Numbered from the stretch's first letter, positions 26,212 through 36,598 are shown. The stretch: DNA of 64,000 nt from Pogona vitticeps (GCF_051106095.1 NC_135786.1:208625001-208689000); one strand, 5' to 3'. Program-made: numbers and translations. The notes: generated by a model not told the origin, from the letters alone.

Positions 26212-28222
26212 TATACCCCGCCCATCTAGACTGGGTCTACTCTTACAACATAGAGGCAGCCATACAGCAACATAAAAATTCCTCATTCTAGCCTCCTGAA
26301 GCTCCTGACAGTACTCAGAGAAACTGAATAAAATTAGGACTATTCAGAAACACCAGAAAAAGGAAGAGAGGCAAAGAGTGTTGTACCAGATTCTCTGTCT
26401 GTGAAGTGAAATTAGTTTATGTCTTATAATACATGGATCAAACAATGAGAAATTATGTATTCTCGAAGGCTTTCACGGCCTACAACAACCAATGAGAGAT
26501 TATCTCTGTGACTGAGAGAGTTGCCAACAAATGAGTCAAGTAGGATTGGATAATCTGGTGAGACTCATTCTGCAGAAGAGAACCTTTCTTCCCAAAGGGT
26601 TACAGTTTTGTTGTTGTTTTTGCAGATGGCCTCTGGAAGCTTGCTTTCTTTTCTTTTCTTTTCTTTTTTTTAAATTATTTTTTATTTTCCTTATAAAGGT
26701 AGGGTAAGGTAAGGGGCAGCTGGGATAGGGGTACCCTTGGAAGGGGTGGATTTGAACAGATACATTGCAAATAAATATTTTTTCATAGTAATTCTATACA
26801 TTCTCTTCTAGTAATAGTTCCATATATCAGAAAGAAATATAGACAGTGAGTGAGAGGGAAAAATCAAATTCAAATAGATATATTATTATTCAAATTATTG
26901 ATTATGTGGCTGATAGTCTTTATCCATCATTTATTTTGTGTCTTCTGCGGCCATATAGATAACTATGTATCAGTCCACTATTCTATCTACCTTGTAACCA
27001 TGTATATAATTGTGACCAGATTTTCCAATTTTCTTTTTTCTTTTTTGCATCTAGCCAATCTGATAGCATGTCCATTTCTGCAGTTTCAAGTATTTTATCT
27101 ATCACTTCATCTATTTGCAGTGTTCTAGGTTCCTTCCAGTGTTTTGCAAAAACTATTCTTGCTGCTGTTATAATATGAATAGTTAAATATGATTTTTCAG
27201 AGTCTAGTCTATCTGGCAAGATATTTAGTAGGAATAGTTCTGGTGCCATCAGTATTGAAGTTTCTAATATCTCTTGTAGTATCTGATTCAGTTTATTCCA
27301 GTACTGGAGATAGAAGAGCCTCTGGAATCTTTCTGAGGAAATTGCCACTTCTGTGTCAGTGTTTCATCTTTATTTCCATTTTAGGAATTGATCATACCTG
27401 CCAAAAGAACCCCAGTTATACTGATTTGACCATTATTTAGATTGTTTCATAATTTTCTGTTAACATGAAACATAACTAATATTGATTCATTTCCCCTCAC
27501 CAGGAGGGTTGTTTTAAATTGTACCAGTGATGAATCACTTCATTTTTTATTGTTTCAGTGTATGTGAATGCTGCCTTCGATTTATTTCCTTTGCAAAGGT
27601 CTCACGGTTCTGAGTGCTGTAGCCACTTGCCACTGTGCTTCTACCCTTTTTTAAAAAAAATATTTTTAAAAGGATATTGGTAAATTGATAGTAGTAGCTG
27701 CTGGTGCTGCCAGTACTGCTGCCGCCACCACAAATAACATGAATATGTTGTTCAGAAGAAGACAGCCTTCTCTCCCTTCTTTGCAGGTGAAATAGATTTC
27801 CTGCTTTGAATGATAAAGAGTGTTGCATTTTTAAACCTCGCTCTTCACAATATTTTTGCAAGTCTTTCAAAAACTACTTCCTCCTCCCAGTGCTGTTTAA
27901 AAGAGAGACAAATAATAAAAGCCAAGAACTGATAGGGAGAGATGTGCAGGGAAAGTGGGCGAGGAGAAGTAGAAGGCAACACTTCATTGTTACATCACCT
28001 TTGGTAATAATATATATTTAAAAAAAGAACAAGGAAGGTCTTATTGCCCCAAGGAACAGTAGAGAAAATGAATGGATTCTAATTTATGGAGCAGTGTAGC
28101 CTGCTATAATAGTTCAAATAGAGAGGAATGAAAATATATATATATATGTATATATATACTGTTCCTTGGGGCAATAAGACCTTCCTTGTTCTTTTTTTAA
28201 ATATATATTATTACCAAAGGTG

Positions 28223-28267
<45 letters not shown>

Positions 28268-28687
28268 GCATGTTTATTCACATGCACTATTCACATGCAT
28301 ATATATTGAAGTGGTGCTCTTTTAGGTGGTGAAAAGGGTCTGTTTGGTATAGCATGTGCTTTTCTTAATTCTGTATCTTTCATTTAACCATGGTTTGTTT
28401 CTCAGTTGCTCACTGTAAAATAAACACAAACTTATTTGCATATTTGATTGTTGTGACATCAGCTCTGAGAAAATGCTGCTGCTCGAGGGAAAAGGTACAG
28501 AGGACTATTAATGACACGTATGACCCTGAATTGGCCCTAATAACACCTTTATTTTACTTCTCTACAGATGATGACATTTCGTAGCCTTTCTAGCAACACT
28601 GCAGAGCAACCCTTCTGCCCCTTGGTAGACAACTGGCGGCCTCTCCAGCCACTGAACAACAGGATGGTGCGAACACAGTACGAGTAG
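9471..28687 (+). CDS. CA3: Carbonic anhydrase 3, complete seven-exon gene, probably acatalytic
   Basis: Cytosolic alpha-carbonic anhydrase (CO2 hydration family). Coding exons are 9471-9507, 11531-11728, 20690-20808, 22262-22354, 23965-24030, 25378-25533 and 28568-28687, giving 262 residues (human CA3 has 260). All junctions are GT-AG, and the exon lengths (198, 119, 93 and 156 for exons 2, 3, 4 and 6) match the family as I recall it. CA3 identity rests on Lys65 and Arg68 (K64 and R67 in CA2 numbering), the NTGKTCR and FDDTYDR motifs, and SFTTPPCEE with Phe at position 198. His97, Glu107, Glu118, His120 and Thr200 (CA2 H96, E106, E117, H119, T199) are kept, but residue 95, the equivalent of zinc ligand His94, is Arg. 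The frame is otherwise open, so this is a diverged gene and not an obvious pseudogene. Its position 5' of CA2 on the same strand supports orthology. Loss of activity is inferred from CA8, which has the same His-to-Arg change. Confidence 0.93.
9712..9800 (-). mobile_element. LINE/SINE 3' tail, antisense
   Basis: Minus strand reads gtaagctgcctggcgtcctt then agggagaaaggcggggtaaa with an A-rich tail. Only the tail is recognisable. CA3 intron 1. Confidence 0.45.
10480..10595 (+). mobile_element. LINE 3' remnant (CR1/L2-like)
   Basis: gaagctggactaaatgggcc and agcacagctcttcttatgtt match the common 'ggactagatgggcc...cttcttatgttc' 3' end. CA3 intron 1. Confidence 0.5.
11531..11728 (+). CDS. CA3: CA3 exon 2
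   Basis: 198 bases with acceptor cttcag and donor gtaagt. Encodes residues 13-78 and the first base of Val79. It contains [16 protein letters not shown] and [16 protein letters not shown]. Lys65 and Arg68 are the CA3-specific active-site residues that replace the proton-shuttle His64 and Asn67 of CA2. Confidence 0.95.
11985..12177 (-). mobile_element. Sauria SINE, partial, antisense
   Basis: Reverse-complement matches to the Sauria body: cacccagcaagttggg, ggatggaaggctgagtcaac and tgaactcaggttgtgagg. More diverged than the copy at 13584. Confidence 0.7.
12515..12864 (-). mobile_element. tRNA-derived SINE, full-length copy
   Basis: Read on the minus strand: tRNA-like head with B-box gatcgaatcc, body, and a tail ending aaggggaacctttacc with a short simple repeat, which suggests LINE-tail-dependent retrotransposition. 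Lies in CA3 intron 2. Confidence 0.75.
13584..13838 (+). mobile_element. Sauria SINE, full-length
   Basis: tRNA-like head (agcctcgtggcgcagtgg, B-box ggttcaaatccc), conserved body (gctcaaggttgactcagcc, ccgcccggagagtgc) and tail ggcggtatataagtc followed by AAAT repeats. This is the lizard-typical Sauria SINE. CA3 intron 2. Confidence 0.88.
16425..16890. repeat. LTR-like dispersed repeat, copy 1
   Basis: Shares order and wording with 19385-19760: gctatgcagcag / ctatgcaacag, ctcaataactcactcagag / caataactcacacagag, ggtccctcccagcc. Looks like an old solo LTR; family not identified. Confidence 0.4.
16905..17812 (+). mobile_element. BovB/RTE LINE fragment, split by a MITE
   Basis: Left part to about 17203 includes gtgaaaactggacagtgaag (BovB CESWTVKK region); right part from 17513 includes the [16 protein letters not shown] region and the 3' end ccataagtcagaagtgcc. 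The MITE at 17206-17512 separates them. Frame is broken by several changes. CA3 intron 2. Confidence 0.7.
17206..17512. mobile_element. MITE with CCGT...AAAATAAG ends, inside BovB
   Basis: Ends taccgtttcccctaaaataa and, inverted, ctgttccctcaaaaataaga. Interior has repeated aaaataagccc and a hairpin at about 17336-17366 (tgactgtat / atacagtca). Copies of this type are widespread in vertebrates as I recall. Exact ends uncertain by a few bases. Confidence 0.6.
18526..18654 (+). mobile_element. tRNA-derived SINE, short form
   Basis: tRNA-like start tggatagctcagtggtagag, B-box-like gggagttcaattc, then ctggactcagtgatccagag and a GATGAT tail. About one tRNA arm shorter than a standard copy. Not a functional tRNA gene. 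Confidence 0.6.
19385..19760. repeat. LTR-like dispersed repeat, copy 2
   Basis: Same orientation as copy 1 and clearly diverged from it. The sequence between the copies is BovB, MITE and SINE, so the two are separate insertions, not ends of one element. Confidence 0.4.
20045..20115. mobile_element. MITE fragment (gtataagatgac family)
   Basis: cagtgtataagatgaccctc and inverted tatcgtcttatacacggaac form a hairpin. CA3 intron 2. Confidence 0.4.
20690..20808 (+). CDS. CA3: CA3 exon 3, with zinc ligand His94 replaced by Arg
   Basis: 119 bases, acceptor attgcag and donor gtgagt, encoding residues 79-118. The motif YRLRQFHLHWGS of human CA3 reads [12 protein letters not shown] here: codon CGC (Arg) at 20737-20739 stands where the first zinc histidine belongs, and its neighbours also differ (Phe to Leu, Leu to Ile). 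His97, Glu107 and Glu118 are intact. The exon reads through in frame with correct splice phases, so the Arg is not a frame error. Confidence 0.95.
22262..22354 (+). CDS. CA3: CA3 exon 4
   Basis: 93 bases with acceptor ttttcag and donor gtaagc. Encodes residues 119-149, [20 protein letters not shown] then [11 protein letters not shown]. His120 is the equivalent of the third zinc ligand (His119) and is preserved, as is the following LVHWN motif. Confidence 0.95.
23107..23233. mobile_element. hAT MITE, decayed
   Basis: Begins cagtggttcccaaccttggg and has inverted ccaagaacatctgg near its end. Right terminus is eroded. CA3 intron 4. Confidence 0.6.
23965..24030 (+). CDS. CA3: CA3 exon 5
   Basis: 66 bases encoding [20 protein letters not shown] then TK, acceptor gacag, donor gtaact. 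Human CA1, CA2, CA3 and CA13 have 21 residues here by recall, so this copy has one extra codon, in frame, near the VGKNP turn. Confidence 0.9.
25378..25533 (+). CDS. CA3: CA3 exon 6
   Basis: 156 bases with acceptor atttaag and donor gtaatt, encoding residues 172-223. Contains [31 protein letters not shown] and [15 protein letters not shown]. Phe199 (F198, the bulky CA3 residue) and Thr200 (T199) are present. The two cysteines of human CA3 in CLFPACRDYW are replaced (Ile and Lys), and Trp of YWTY is Phe. Confidence 0.95.
26150..26260 (-). mobile_element. Retroposon tail with (TTGG)n(TTGA)n
   Basis: About six TTGG units and nine TTGA units, then ttataccccgcccatctaga ctgggtc: a minus-strand retroposon 3' end (gggcggggtataa) with a tetranucleotide tail. 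Same arrangement as at 61339-61710. Confidence 0.6.
26645..27348 (-). mobile_element. L1-like LINE 3' end, 5'-truncated, antisense
   Basis: On the minus strand, 121 codons at 26983-27348 read like the C terminus of an L1 ORF2 ([20 protein letters not shown]), followed by a 3' UTR and an A-rich tail (T-rich 26648-26690 on +). In CA3 intron 6, opposite to the gene. Confidence 0.6.
27994..28224. repeat. Perfect 68-bp inverted repeat with 95-bp spacer
   Basis: Arms 27994-28061 and 28157-28224 are exact reverse complements base by base. The spacer ends in a TATA-rich run and the right arm is followed by (TA)n(CA)n. In CA3 intron 6, 343 bases before exon 7. Confidence 0.93.
28568..28687 (+). CDS. 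CA3: CA3 exon 7 and stop
   Basis: Acceptor ctacag, 120 bases including stop TAG at 28685-28687. Encodes [20 protein letters not shown] then [19 protein letters not shown]. The NWRP.QP.NNR C-terminal knot motif is conserved. The usual C terminus ASFK is TQYE here. Confidence 0.95.
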   Translation: MMTFRSLSSNTAEQPFCPLVDNWRPLQPLNNRMVRTQYE

Positions 28688-28864
28688 AATCGTCAGGGCA
28701 GTCCTCCATCTTGAGCTGTGAAGATCTTAAGATTCCACACTCATGTTGTATAATATCTGTATGTCTTCTTCTGGATCTGTGCTGTTGAGCCAGATATTCT
28801 CAGCAATGAAACAGGCCAGGTTAAAATGAATCTAACTTCTAGGGGTTAAATATAAAGATAAAAT

Positions 28865-28870
28865 AATAAA
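28865..28870 (+). terminator. Candidate CA3 polyadenylation signal (proximal)
   Basis: AATAAA 178 bases after the CA3 stop. It would give a short 3' UTR. Further AATAAA copies occur at 30630-30640, so a longer 3' UTR is also possible; transcript data would decide. Confidence 0.4.
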
Positions 28871-30629
28871 CCACTATGGGAAAATTATGATCTCTCTGTT
28901 AAAATGTTAGATCATTGTATATAATTCTCATTAATACAAACATTTTTGGAGTAACCCTATGAAAGACAAATGTTTTTTAAGGATTCCTCGGATTTGTTTT
29001 CACTAAAAGAGACCAGATTCTGTTGACATTTACATGCAGGCAAATGAGGGATGCTAAAAGGAAAGTGGGATGTATTTCTTTACAATATTAATGTATAAAG
29101 ATGGTTTCAGCTCGAATCACAAAAACGTGCTATTTGCAAAGCAGTCATAACATTTATCTTAGAGAGCTCTGATCTCACAGCAGCTAAGATTCACACTTGA
29201 CAATATAGCGTACCATTAGTCTTTAAAAGCAGAGCTCTTTTAAGAGATAAAAATTGTCTGTTTATTCTAGTATGAGCTTGCCTTACTCTGCATGTTTCAA
29301 ATTAGCTTGCTTTTGTTTTGCAGTTGGTCACTGGGAGAAAAACCCATACTTCCTCTGCAAGTCTGATTGGTCAGGCACCGAACTTTCAAGGAGTTACATG
29401 CCTAGAAGGAAAACATTATAAAAGGAAATATGCATTTCCTTTAATATGTGATGTGTCCCCAAGATGTCCAGAGCCTGTTAGGCAATGCCTGCAATGTGAG
29501 GGAGAAGTGGTGTTTTTGCTCTTTTGCCAGATGTTTTAACTGCCTCTTTTATAAACCGATAGAGATTTAGGGCTGGAATAGATTAGCAACAGTTTTTTGG
29601 GAGTGTCAAAGGGCAAAAGAACGTGTGGATCCAAAGGAAAATGCTAATCCAGAGCATTTTGTCAGATGTCCCGCCTCAAAACACACACACACACACACAC
29701 ACATCTAAAACATCCAAATACAATATAGAATAGGATAAAAAAGATTATTTTCTTATATGGTGGTATAATAATTCTATAATTTCATATTACATTATTTGAA
29801 TGACCAGGAATATTTTCAGGAGTAAATAGGTAATATCCAAAGCATACTGTTGTTCAGGGGAGAGAATATTATATGACTTATTTAATTTGTAGTTTTAATG
29901 TAGCATGTGAAAAGTCATTTTTGATCTTATTCTATCATTTTGCAATCTATTCTGTGTCTGTAAAATTGGTTTGTAGGGTTGCTAAGAGGAATGGGATGAA
30001 AGTTCGTAATAACCTAATGAGTTTAGGTAATTTCAGAACCTTAAATGTAAACATTAAGATTCCAGGCACAGACTTTTGTATCTCCTGCTTCAATACATTG
30101 TAAACTTTGGAATATTGCCTTCCAGCTGTCAAAACTGTGTTATTTCTTTGTTTTTTTTTTCAAGATTAAAAAAAATATTTTAAAAGGCTAGTATCCTACC
30201 TCCTCAATGTAGAGAGGAAGGGAAACCATATAAATTTGTTTGCCAACTCCAGCAGGCTCCCTGTCACGTGACCAGTTGCAGCCCTGAACTTGCAGTCGCT
30301 GAGAGGAAGGGTGTGTGAATGGGCTTGGTGGGAATGCATATAGTGTATGTTTTCCATTCTGCTCAAAGTTTAGTCAACAAGATACTAGCCAATATCTATT
30401 TAAACTGCATCCATCAAAAGGTAAACATACTTTCAAAATCTCAAATTTGAAAATGCTTTTTCAAATATTTATATGAAAATAACAGTTGGCCTTATAAAAG
30501 CAATCTTAAATTGTTGATAAGATAATTGCTGGAGATGTTTTTCATCTTGCTTTCGGGCTTATGCTTTGTAGTAAGAGCGGTTCAAATAGCATTGTACGAA
30601 GGTCACATACTGGCTTTTGTAAAAGAGCA

Positions 30630-30640
30630 AATAAAATAAA
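30630..30640 (+). terminator. Candidate distal CA3 polyadenylation signals
   Basis: Two overlapping AATAAA hexamers about 1.9 kb after the stop codon. Between them and the proximal signal the sequence is AT-rich and largely free of recognisable transposons, as a long 3' UTR might be. Confidence 0.25.
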
Positions 30641-30787
30641 TCTATTTATCTCTGAATTTTTCAGAATGCTAGTTGGTGCAGTTCATTTTTAATATTCCTA
30701 GGAGAAGGGCCAGTTGAGATCACCTGGATTATAGGTGGCTGATATGCCCTGCCACTTGTGGGGCCTTTTAAACATTCTTTTTTTAAA

Positions 30788-30943
30788 AAGCTGAAGCATA
30801 CTCAGTTTACTGGCATTAATCTCCTTCATTTGTCTGTCTTTTTGTTTACAAAATTAAAGGGGTATATATACCTTTAATTTTGTAAACAAAAAGACAGACA
30901 AATGAAGGAGATTAATGCCAGTAAAATGAGTATGCTTCAGCTT
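30788..30943. repeat. Near-perfect 156-bp palindrome
   Basis: Arms of about 76 bases (30788-30863 and 30866-30943) meet at ggggtatatatacc. By eye one substitution and a 2-base length difference separate them. A third, partial repeat of the arm (cctataattttgtaaacaaa) follows at 30952. Confidence 0.9.
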
Positions 30944-31733
30944 ATATATATACCTATAATTTTGTAAACAAATTTTGTATATATAAAAGGAAAATATCAA
31001 AATATTGTAGCCCTTAAAGACTAATAGATTTGTTCCCATGTGAGCTCAACATTCACTTCCTCATATTATGAGGTATTGGAACTCATGCTATGACCACTTC
31101 ATGTGTTATGTTTGCCAGCTAGACTTGTTTCTGGACCTATCAAAAACCACGGTTATGCACTGGGAACTACCAATGTTTTTCTATTTTTGGCTCCCCTCTG
31201 GGTTTTTCCATAATTTCCATACACATACCAGCATTTTAGTTTCAAGTAGAGGTGCACAGATTTTGTATTTCTGGACTACAACTTCCAGAGTTCCCCACAC
31301 AACTTTCCAAGACTTCTGGAGGTGGCTTACTCGTGCAATACTTACAATATTCTGACCTTTTTTATGGGAAGAATACAATCAAAATGTGTTGGATGGTAAC
31401 TCTCGTGATCTCCAGACAGCAGATCTGGGTTGAAATCCCTGCTTTAATCTCTCTGGTTGATGTTGGGGGATAGTTATTTTCAGGAGAGTCCATTTTGCAG
31501 GGGTGTTGTGAAGACTGAGGTACTTATAGAACAGGCAGTGTCCTGTTTGGGGTGCCAAGTGGCCCAAAGGCATCCTCAGCACACACAAAATTTTAAAACC
31601 TTCCTTTTAGAAAAGTTGGTCAGAAAATCCTCCTGTGCTGTCCAGGATATGTGAGGGAAAACGCTGGCAAGTTTTGAGTGTCCCCTAGCAACCTGGCCCT
31701 CACAAACCCAAAAACATTTTTGACCCCTTTTGG

Positions 31734-31747
31734 CCACTAGAGGGTGC
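31734..31747 (+). promoter_or_regulatory. Candidate CTCF site
   Basis: CCACTAGAGGGTGC matches 13 of 14 positions of the CTCF core CCASYAGRKGGCRS. Motif match only. Confidence 0.3.
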
Positions 31748-33830
31748 AAGAGGGCTTTTCAGTAGAAAACCATAGCATCAACAGTATTTTTGTGAGAATT
31801 TTTTTTCTGGGGATGAGTCACAAGAGTAGGTGTGACCCTCCAACACTAGGGCCAGTATAGGAAGCCCGAAGACTTCTGGAGGTTGCCCATTCATGCAACT
31901 GACCTTATCTGCACTGTTCTGACCCGCTTATGGACCTCCCAAATCCCAATCCAATACACATACTGTACACTCCATCACACTGGTTCTTAATTCCCTTCAT
32001 TTATAGAACCATGTAGGACTTACAAGCAGTGTTGGGTTGGAAATTTATTCTTATTTTCCTTTGATCCAAAGATGCCACAATAATAGCCCTGTATGGCTGA
32101 TCAACCCAAACCAGGTTGACACATACTAATTAAAAGTATATATGCTAATTAAAAGTATAAAAGTAGTAACAATTTAAAACTGGTGGTTTGTTTTGATCTG
32201 TTATTCGTCAAGGTTAACGGATCAACAGATACGAATATATGAATATTCTCTGATGAATCGTCGATTCCTCTGCACTTTAAACAGCTATAAGACTGGCCCC
32301 CGATGACCGAGAGACACCGAATTTGCAGGGAAGCTTCCTCAGATGATTTTCTACAACTCCTAAAAGTTTAGTGAACATTGGATCATGCCCCCTGAGTTAT
32401 ATAGTCACAAAGAGGACCTCCCTGCAGGTACTTAGAGACTCCAGAATCACAACAGAGCTTCCTATGTCTTTCCCCAACACACCTGCCTACTTTGGTGAAG
32501 ATTGGGTATCGGACCTCCAAGTTATTCACCCACAAATTGGGTCCCCCCCAGGAGAGTTTACCACACAGCACAGAAGCCCATGGCATTGAGGGAGTTATAT
32601 TTAGCCTCAGCAGAATGAGAGGTCCCTTTGGCAGAGGCATGCATGAGCCATTGAGTTTGTCTTCAGCTCAGCACAACATTACATTTGCCAGTGAAGTAGA
32701 GTTTGCCCTCAGGACGACTGGAGGCAAGGAGGTATTTGGCAGCACAGCAGGCTTTTTGGCTCTGTCGGGCACTGAGGAAGTTAGCAGCAGGAAAGCAGGC
32801 TTTTTTGGCCCCATCGGGCACTGAGGTAGTTCACAGCAGCAAAGTGGCGTGTCTTGCCCCATCAAGGCACTGAGGGAAAAGGCAACAGAGCAGACTCTGG
32901 TCTTCTTCAGCAACATCAGATTTGCCTGCAAAGGAAAGGTTTTTGCCCCCAGGAGGCAACTGAGGTTGCTTGCAACTTCCAAGAGCACCAGCAGCAGCAT
33001 CAGATGAACAGGGTCGGTGCTACTAACAGCGGTCAATCCACGGGGCCGCAGAGCTGTCGGAAACAGAACAGCTTTGCAATCTGAAGCTGGGCGATGGGGC
33101 AATGGGGCCACGCCCAGACAAGCTTTGGGTGGGGCAGAGCAGACAGACCTTTTGGAATGTAGTCCAAGTGGAAGGAGCTGCAGGATTAGGAAATTGTTCA
33201 AATGGCCAACATCACTGACTTTTTACCCCCTCAGGCATTGAGGAAGTTCGCAGCCAGAAAGCAGGTGTTTTGGCCCCATCGGGGCACTGACTGGGGATCT
33301 TCGGATACCAGTAACTCCTCAGATTCCTCTAGGAAGAGGAGCAGCAGTTCTTTTGGCACCTCTGGAAGCTTTGGTTCCATGCCTACCTGCAAGGCCACTG
33401 AAGGAGGGACTGTGGCACTAGTTATCGTAGAGGTGGTCATGATGATGGTGCTGCTACCTAGCCTGCGTAGCTTCACAGCCTTCTTCCCCTTGGACTGCCC
33501 CTGAAAAAATCCCTTCATTTTCTACTGTCTGCCTCACAAACCAACAAATAATGCAATGGAGATTGAGGAAGGAAACTAATAGAGAGAGTGTGTATAAATT
33601 TTATTTTTAGAATGATGGTGGTTTAATTCTTTTACTAAAATGTGACCTGCCTGCCTAAACAAAGCTGTCCCCACTCAGTATAATTTAATTAGGAAATTTT
33701 TCCCCCAACCCACTGTGGCAGAGAAACCAAAAAAGTCCAAAAAGAAAAGCCCTGCCATCCACCCCCCAAATTCCCTGAGACACACAAGCCTCCCTACAAT
33801 GATCTTTTGAAAACTGAATAATCATCCTTA

Positions 33831-33913
<83 letters not shown>
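33831..33913. repeat. Compound microsatellite (CA)n(GA)n(CAGA)n
   Basis: Three adjoining simple repeats; they generate low-complexity open frames on the minus strand. Confidence 0.95.
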
Positions 33914-33914
<1 letters not shown>

Positions 33915-34640
33915 TTTTAGTAGAAAAAGGAATGATGGAGCCAACCACCCAACAAATTCCCTGAGAGACACTTTTGAAAACTGAATGTAAAGGAAAAGAG
34001 ATTCCACAGTCACACAACGACACTCCCCCCTGGACGATGCATACACACACACAAGCCTCCAGGGGAAAAAAGGTTGATTGATCTGAATTTAAAATGAAAT
34101 TAAGCTCTTCCAAAGAAGTAGCCTAAGCTACCTGAAATCCCTCCCCAAATTCCCACTAAAGTTGATGATGATTGATGAATGATGATGAAAAAGAAAAATA
34201 TAAGTCCTTGCTTTGCTGCCGCAAAAGCGAAACCACAAGAGCACTAGCAGGCCAGAGAAAAGCAACTGTTCTCACTCTGGAGAGCATGAACAGAAGTGGG
34301 GAATGGCTGGACAGTAAAAGCTTATATGAAGCGTCTGTAAAAGTAGATACACCTTTCAGCTGCGCTATTGGCTGCTGGACATGCCAATCCAGGATTTCTG
34401 TCCTGATTGGCCAGAGCTTCGAATTGGCGCCAGCAAGCTCAGAGAGCCCCCCCCAAAGGGGTAACGAATATAGACCAATATGAATGGACCGACGAATAAA
34501 ACCGAGGAAATATTCATCAAGCCATATTCATCCTGATTTAAAATTTTACAAATGTGGATCAATGAATACATGACAAATCGGCTATATTCATCAGAAAAAC
34601 AGATCTGTTTTTATATCCGTCCCCATCTCTAATTGTGACA

Positions 34641-36598
34641 TTACCATGTGAACTTTGGGAAGCTGTATCTCTGCTGCAACAGAATGAATGCCTTCTGGAT
34701 ACAGTTGTTTGTATCAGCTAACCTGACTGAAACTGTGCAAAGCAGGATCATGTTTGCTGAAAGCCCTCGGGGACAAGGGGAAACCTGGAATAATTACATT
34801 TGGGAAAACAAGCACGCTGTTTACAAAAGCTTCCATACAGACACACAGCAATCTGAGAGATACACAGTGAATTCAAAGCCAGTATTCAGGTCATGAAGCT
34901 CAGATAATGGTTGCTTGAGTTTTACAGAGTAATTTCATGCCATCACAGAATGGAAACAAAATTAAAGATCTCTTTCCCAGAGATACGGACAATTTTTCTC
35001 AAAGAGATTACAGAAATGCTTGCTAGTTGCATCTTCTCTTCATCCAATTTTCCAGTTAAAAAATTGATTTTCAAAATGTAATGTTCGATGCTAGTGTACT
35101 TGATTAGTTCCAGTACATAAAGTGCAATGCTAAACATATTTCTTCAGAAGTAAACCTCACGGAGTGCAACAAAACTTGTTCCATCACAGCCTTAGGCTGT
35201 AAACACAGTTAGTCTAATGTGGAAGGAAGCCTACTGAATCCAGTGGAATTTTCTTCTGAGTAAACATGCAGGGGATTGCACTGTTAATGTGTGGGGGGAA
35301 AAAAACACCTTACATCATTTTCTAACAATGAAGCGTTTCCAAAATCTTAAAGATGTGTAGTTTCGTGTGAGTAACAGAGGAGAAAAGAATAACCAAGCAG
35401 GTATGTGAGTAAGATTTTGAACAAATTGTTGCAATGTTCAGAACTCACAAGTGTGAATGCCATCTTCAGGGCACCACCTTGGGGTATAAGAGGGGATAAC
35501 AATGTTCCTTTCATGCAGAAATGTAATGACTAACATAATTACTTTGTCCTGAAATGAGTAACATTTACTTGTCATTTTTTCTGGTTTCCTTTTAGTCAGA
35601 AATCCCTTGGGGTGCATTTTGAGGGCACTTCTTCATGATGTAAAGCATTTTCTTACTTTTTAGATGGATTTACCTCCCTTCAAAAGGAACTAAAAAGGAA
35701 CAGGTAAATGATGGATAAGAGGAATATTTAGATAACAAATAATGGCAAGGATCGATGACTAATAATAATGAGCAATGAGAATGATGAGCCCTTTTTGAAA
35801 AATAAATTCCCAAGCTTTGCAAATACCTGAGAATATATAGGAAAGCAGGTGAATACTGCCAATTTTTGTGCTTTCTTTATCTGGTCTGTTGCAGATGAAT
35901 TTCTAAAATTTGAACTCCTAATTCCGATTTAGAAACATTTTCTCTAAACTTGTTAGGAAGGAAAGGTCTAAAGCCCTTTACAGATGATCATTCAATCAAG
36001 GAAGAATGGGTCTTGGCAGGTGAACAGCATTGTAGCATCAAAATCTAGCTGTGTTGTAGGTATGTCGGTTTTGCTATGTGAAACAACCCTACACGTGCGT
36101 ATAATTCCATATGAACATAAGCAAAGACCCGCTCTGCCGGATCAGATCAAAAGTCTCTGTGATCCAGCATTTTGTTCCCCGAATAAGCCTAAACTATCTT
36201 TGGGAAGCCACTGTCCCAGCTAGCATGCTTCTTATAGTATTACAGGGATTATCTATACATATGATTTAAAAGCATGTGCAGTCTCTTTAGAAAAATATGC
36301 AACCAACAGATTAAATAAGGGATATTTTAGTGATTCTGAAGCATCTGCAAGGTGGAGTATAGAGCTGCTGCTCCCCCCACCCCAAAATGGATCCCTTGTA
36401 GTTGGCATCTGTAGGATTAAGAAGACAGGCAACAATTTGATTTGAAGAAAGGGGAAATGGAAGCTAATGCATGAAACTGAGTTCCTGGTGCCAGAAGGGA
36501 AGGGGAATAGTAGCTGAACTTCTCAATGAAGCATGAGTTCTGCCTGGGAAACTCCGAACGCCAAGGAGAACTCTGACTGAAGTAGCTGCCCCTGTATA
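34641..36598. other. Intergenic, mostly unclassified
   Basis: Apart from the LINE remnant at 36105 nothing is recognised; segments such as taaacctcacggagtgcaac (about 35152) look like old retroposon pieces. Confidence 0.4.
36105..36235 (+). mobile_element. CR1/L2-like LINE remnant
   Basis: gaacataagcaaagacccgc and ggatcagatcaaaagtctct followed by gatccagcattttgttcc match a common reptile LINE 3' segment. Confidence 0.5.

Larger units (their letters stand above)
28688..30787. other. CA3 3' flank
   Basis: Possible 3' UTR with candidate polyadenylation signals and an AC microsatellite (29681-29702). No exon-like sequence seen. Confidence 0.5.
31250..34640. repeat. Mosaic of unclassified repeats
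   Basis: Contains duplicated segments (gaagacttctggaggt... at about 31309 and 31870), a 49-50-base tandem repeat (32720-32875, and two more units at about 33215-33290), related AT-rich ends with gaatat motifs (32200-32280, 34460-34620), and a right end tagagatggggacgg (minus strand) resembling a hAT terminus. May be one or more non-autonomous hAT elements. No protein recognised. Confidence 0.35.

Noticed and set aside
32668-33201. 177-codon minus-strand frame
   Set aside because: Falls in the unclassified repeat mosaic, spans its tandem repeat, and shows no known motif.
33685-34113. 142-codon minus-strand frame with Ser-Leu and Cys-Val runs
   Set aside because: Driven by the compound CA/GA/CAGA microsatellite.
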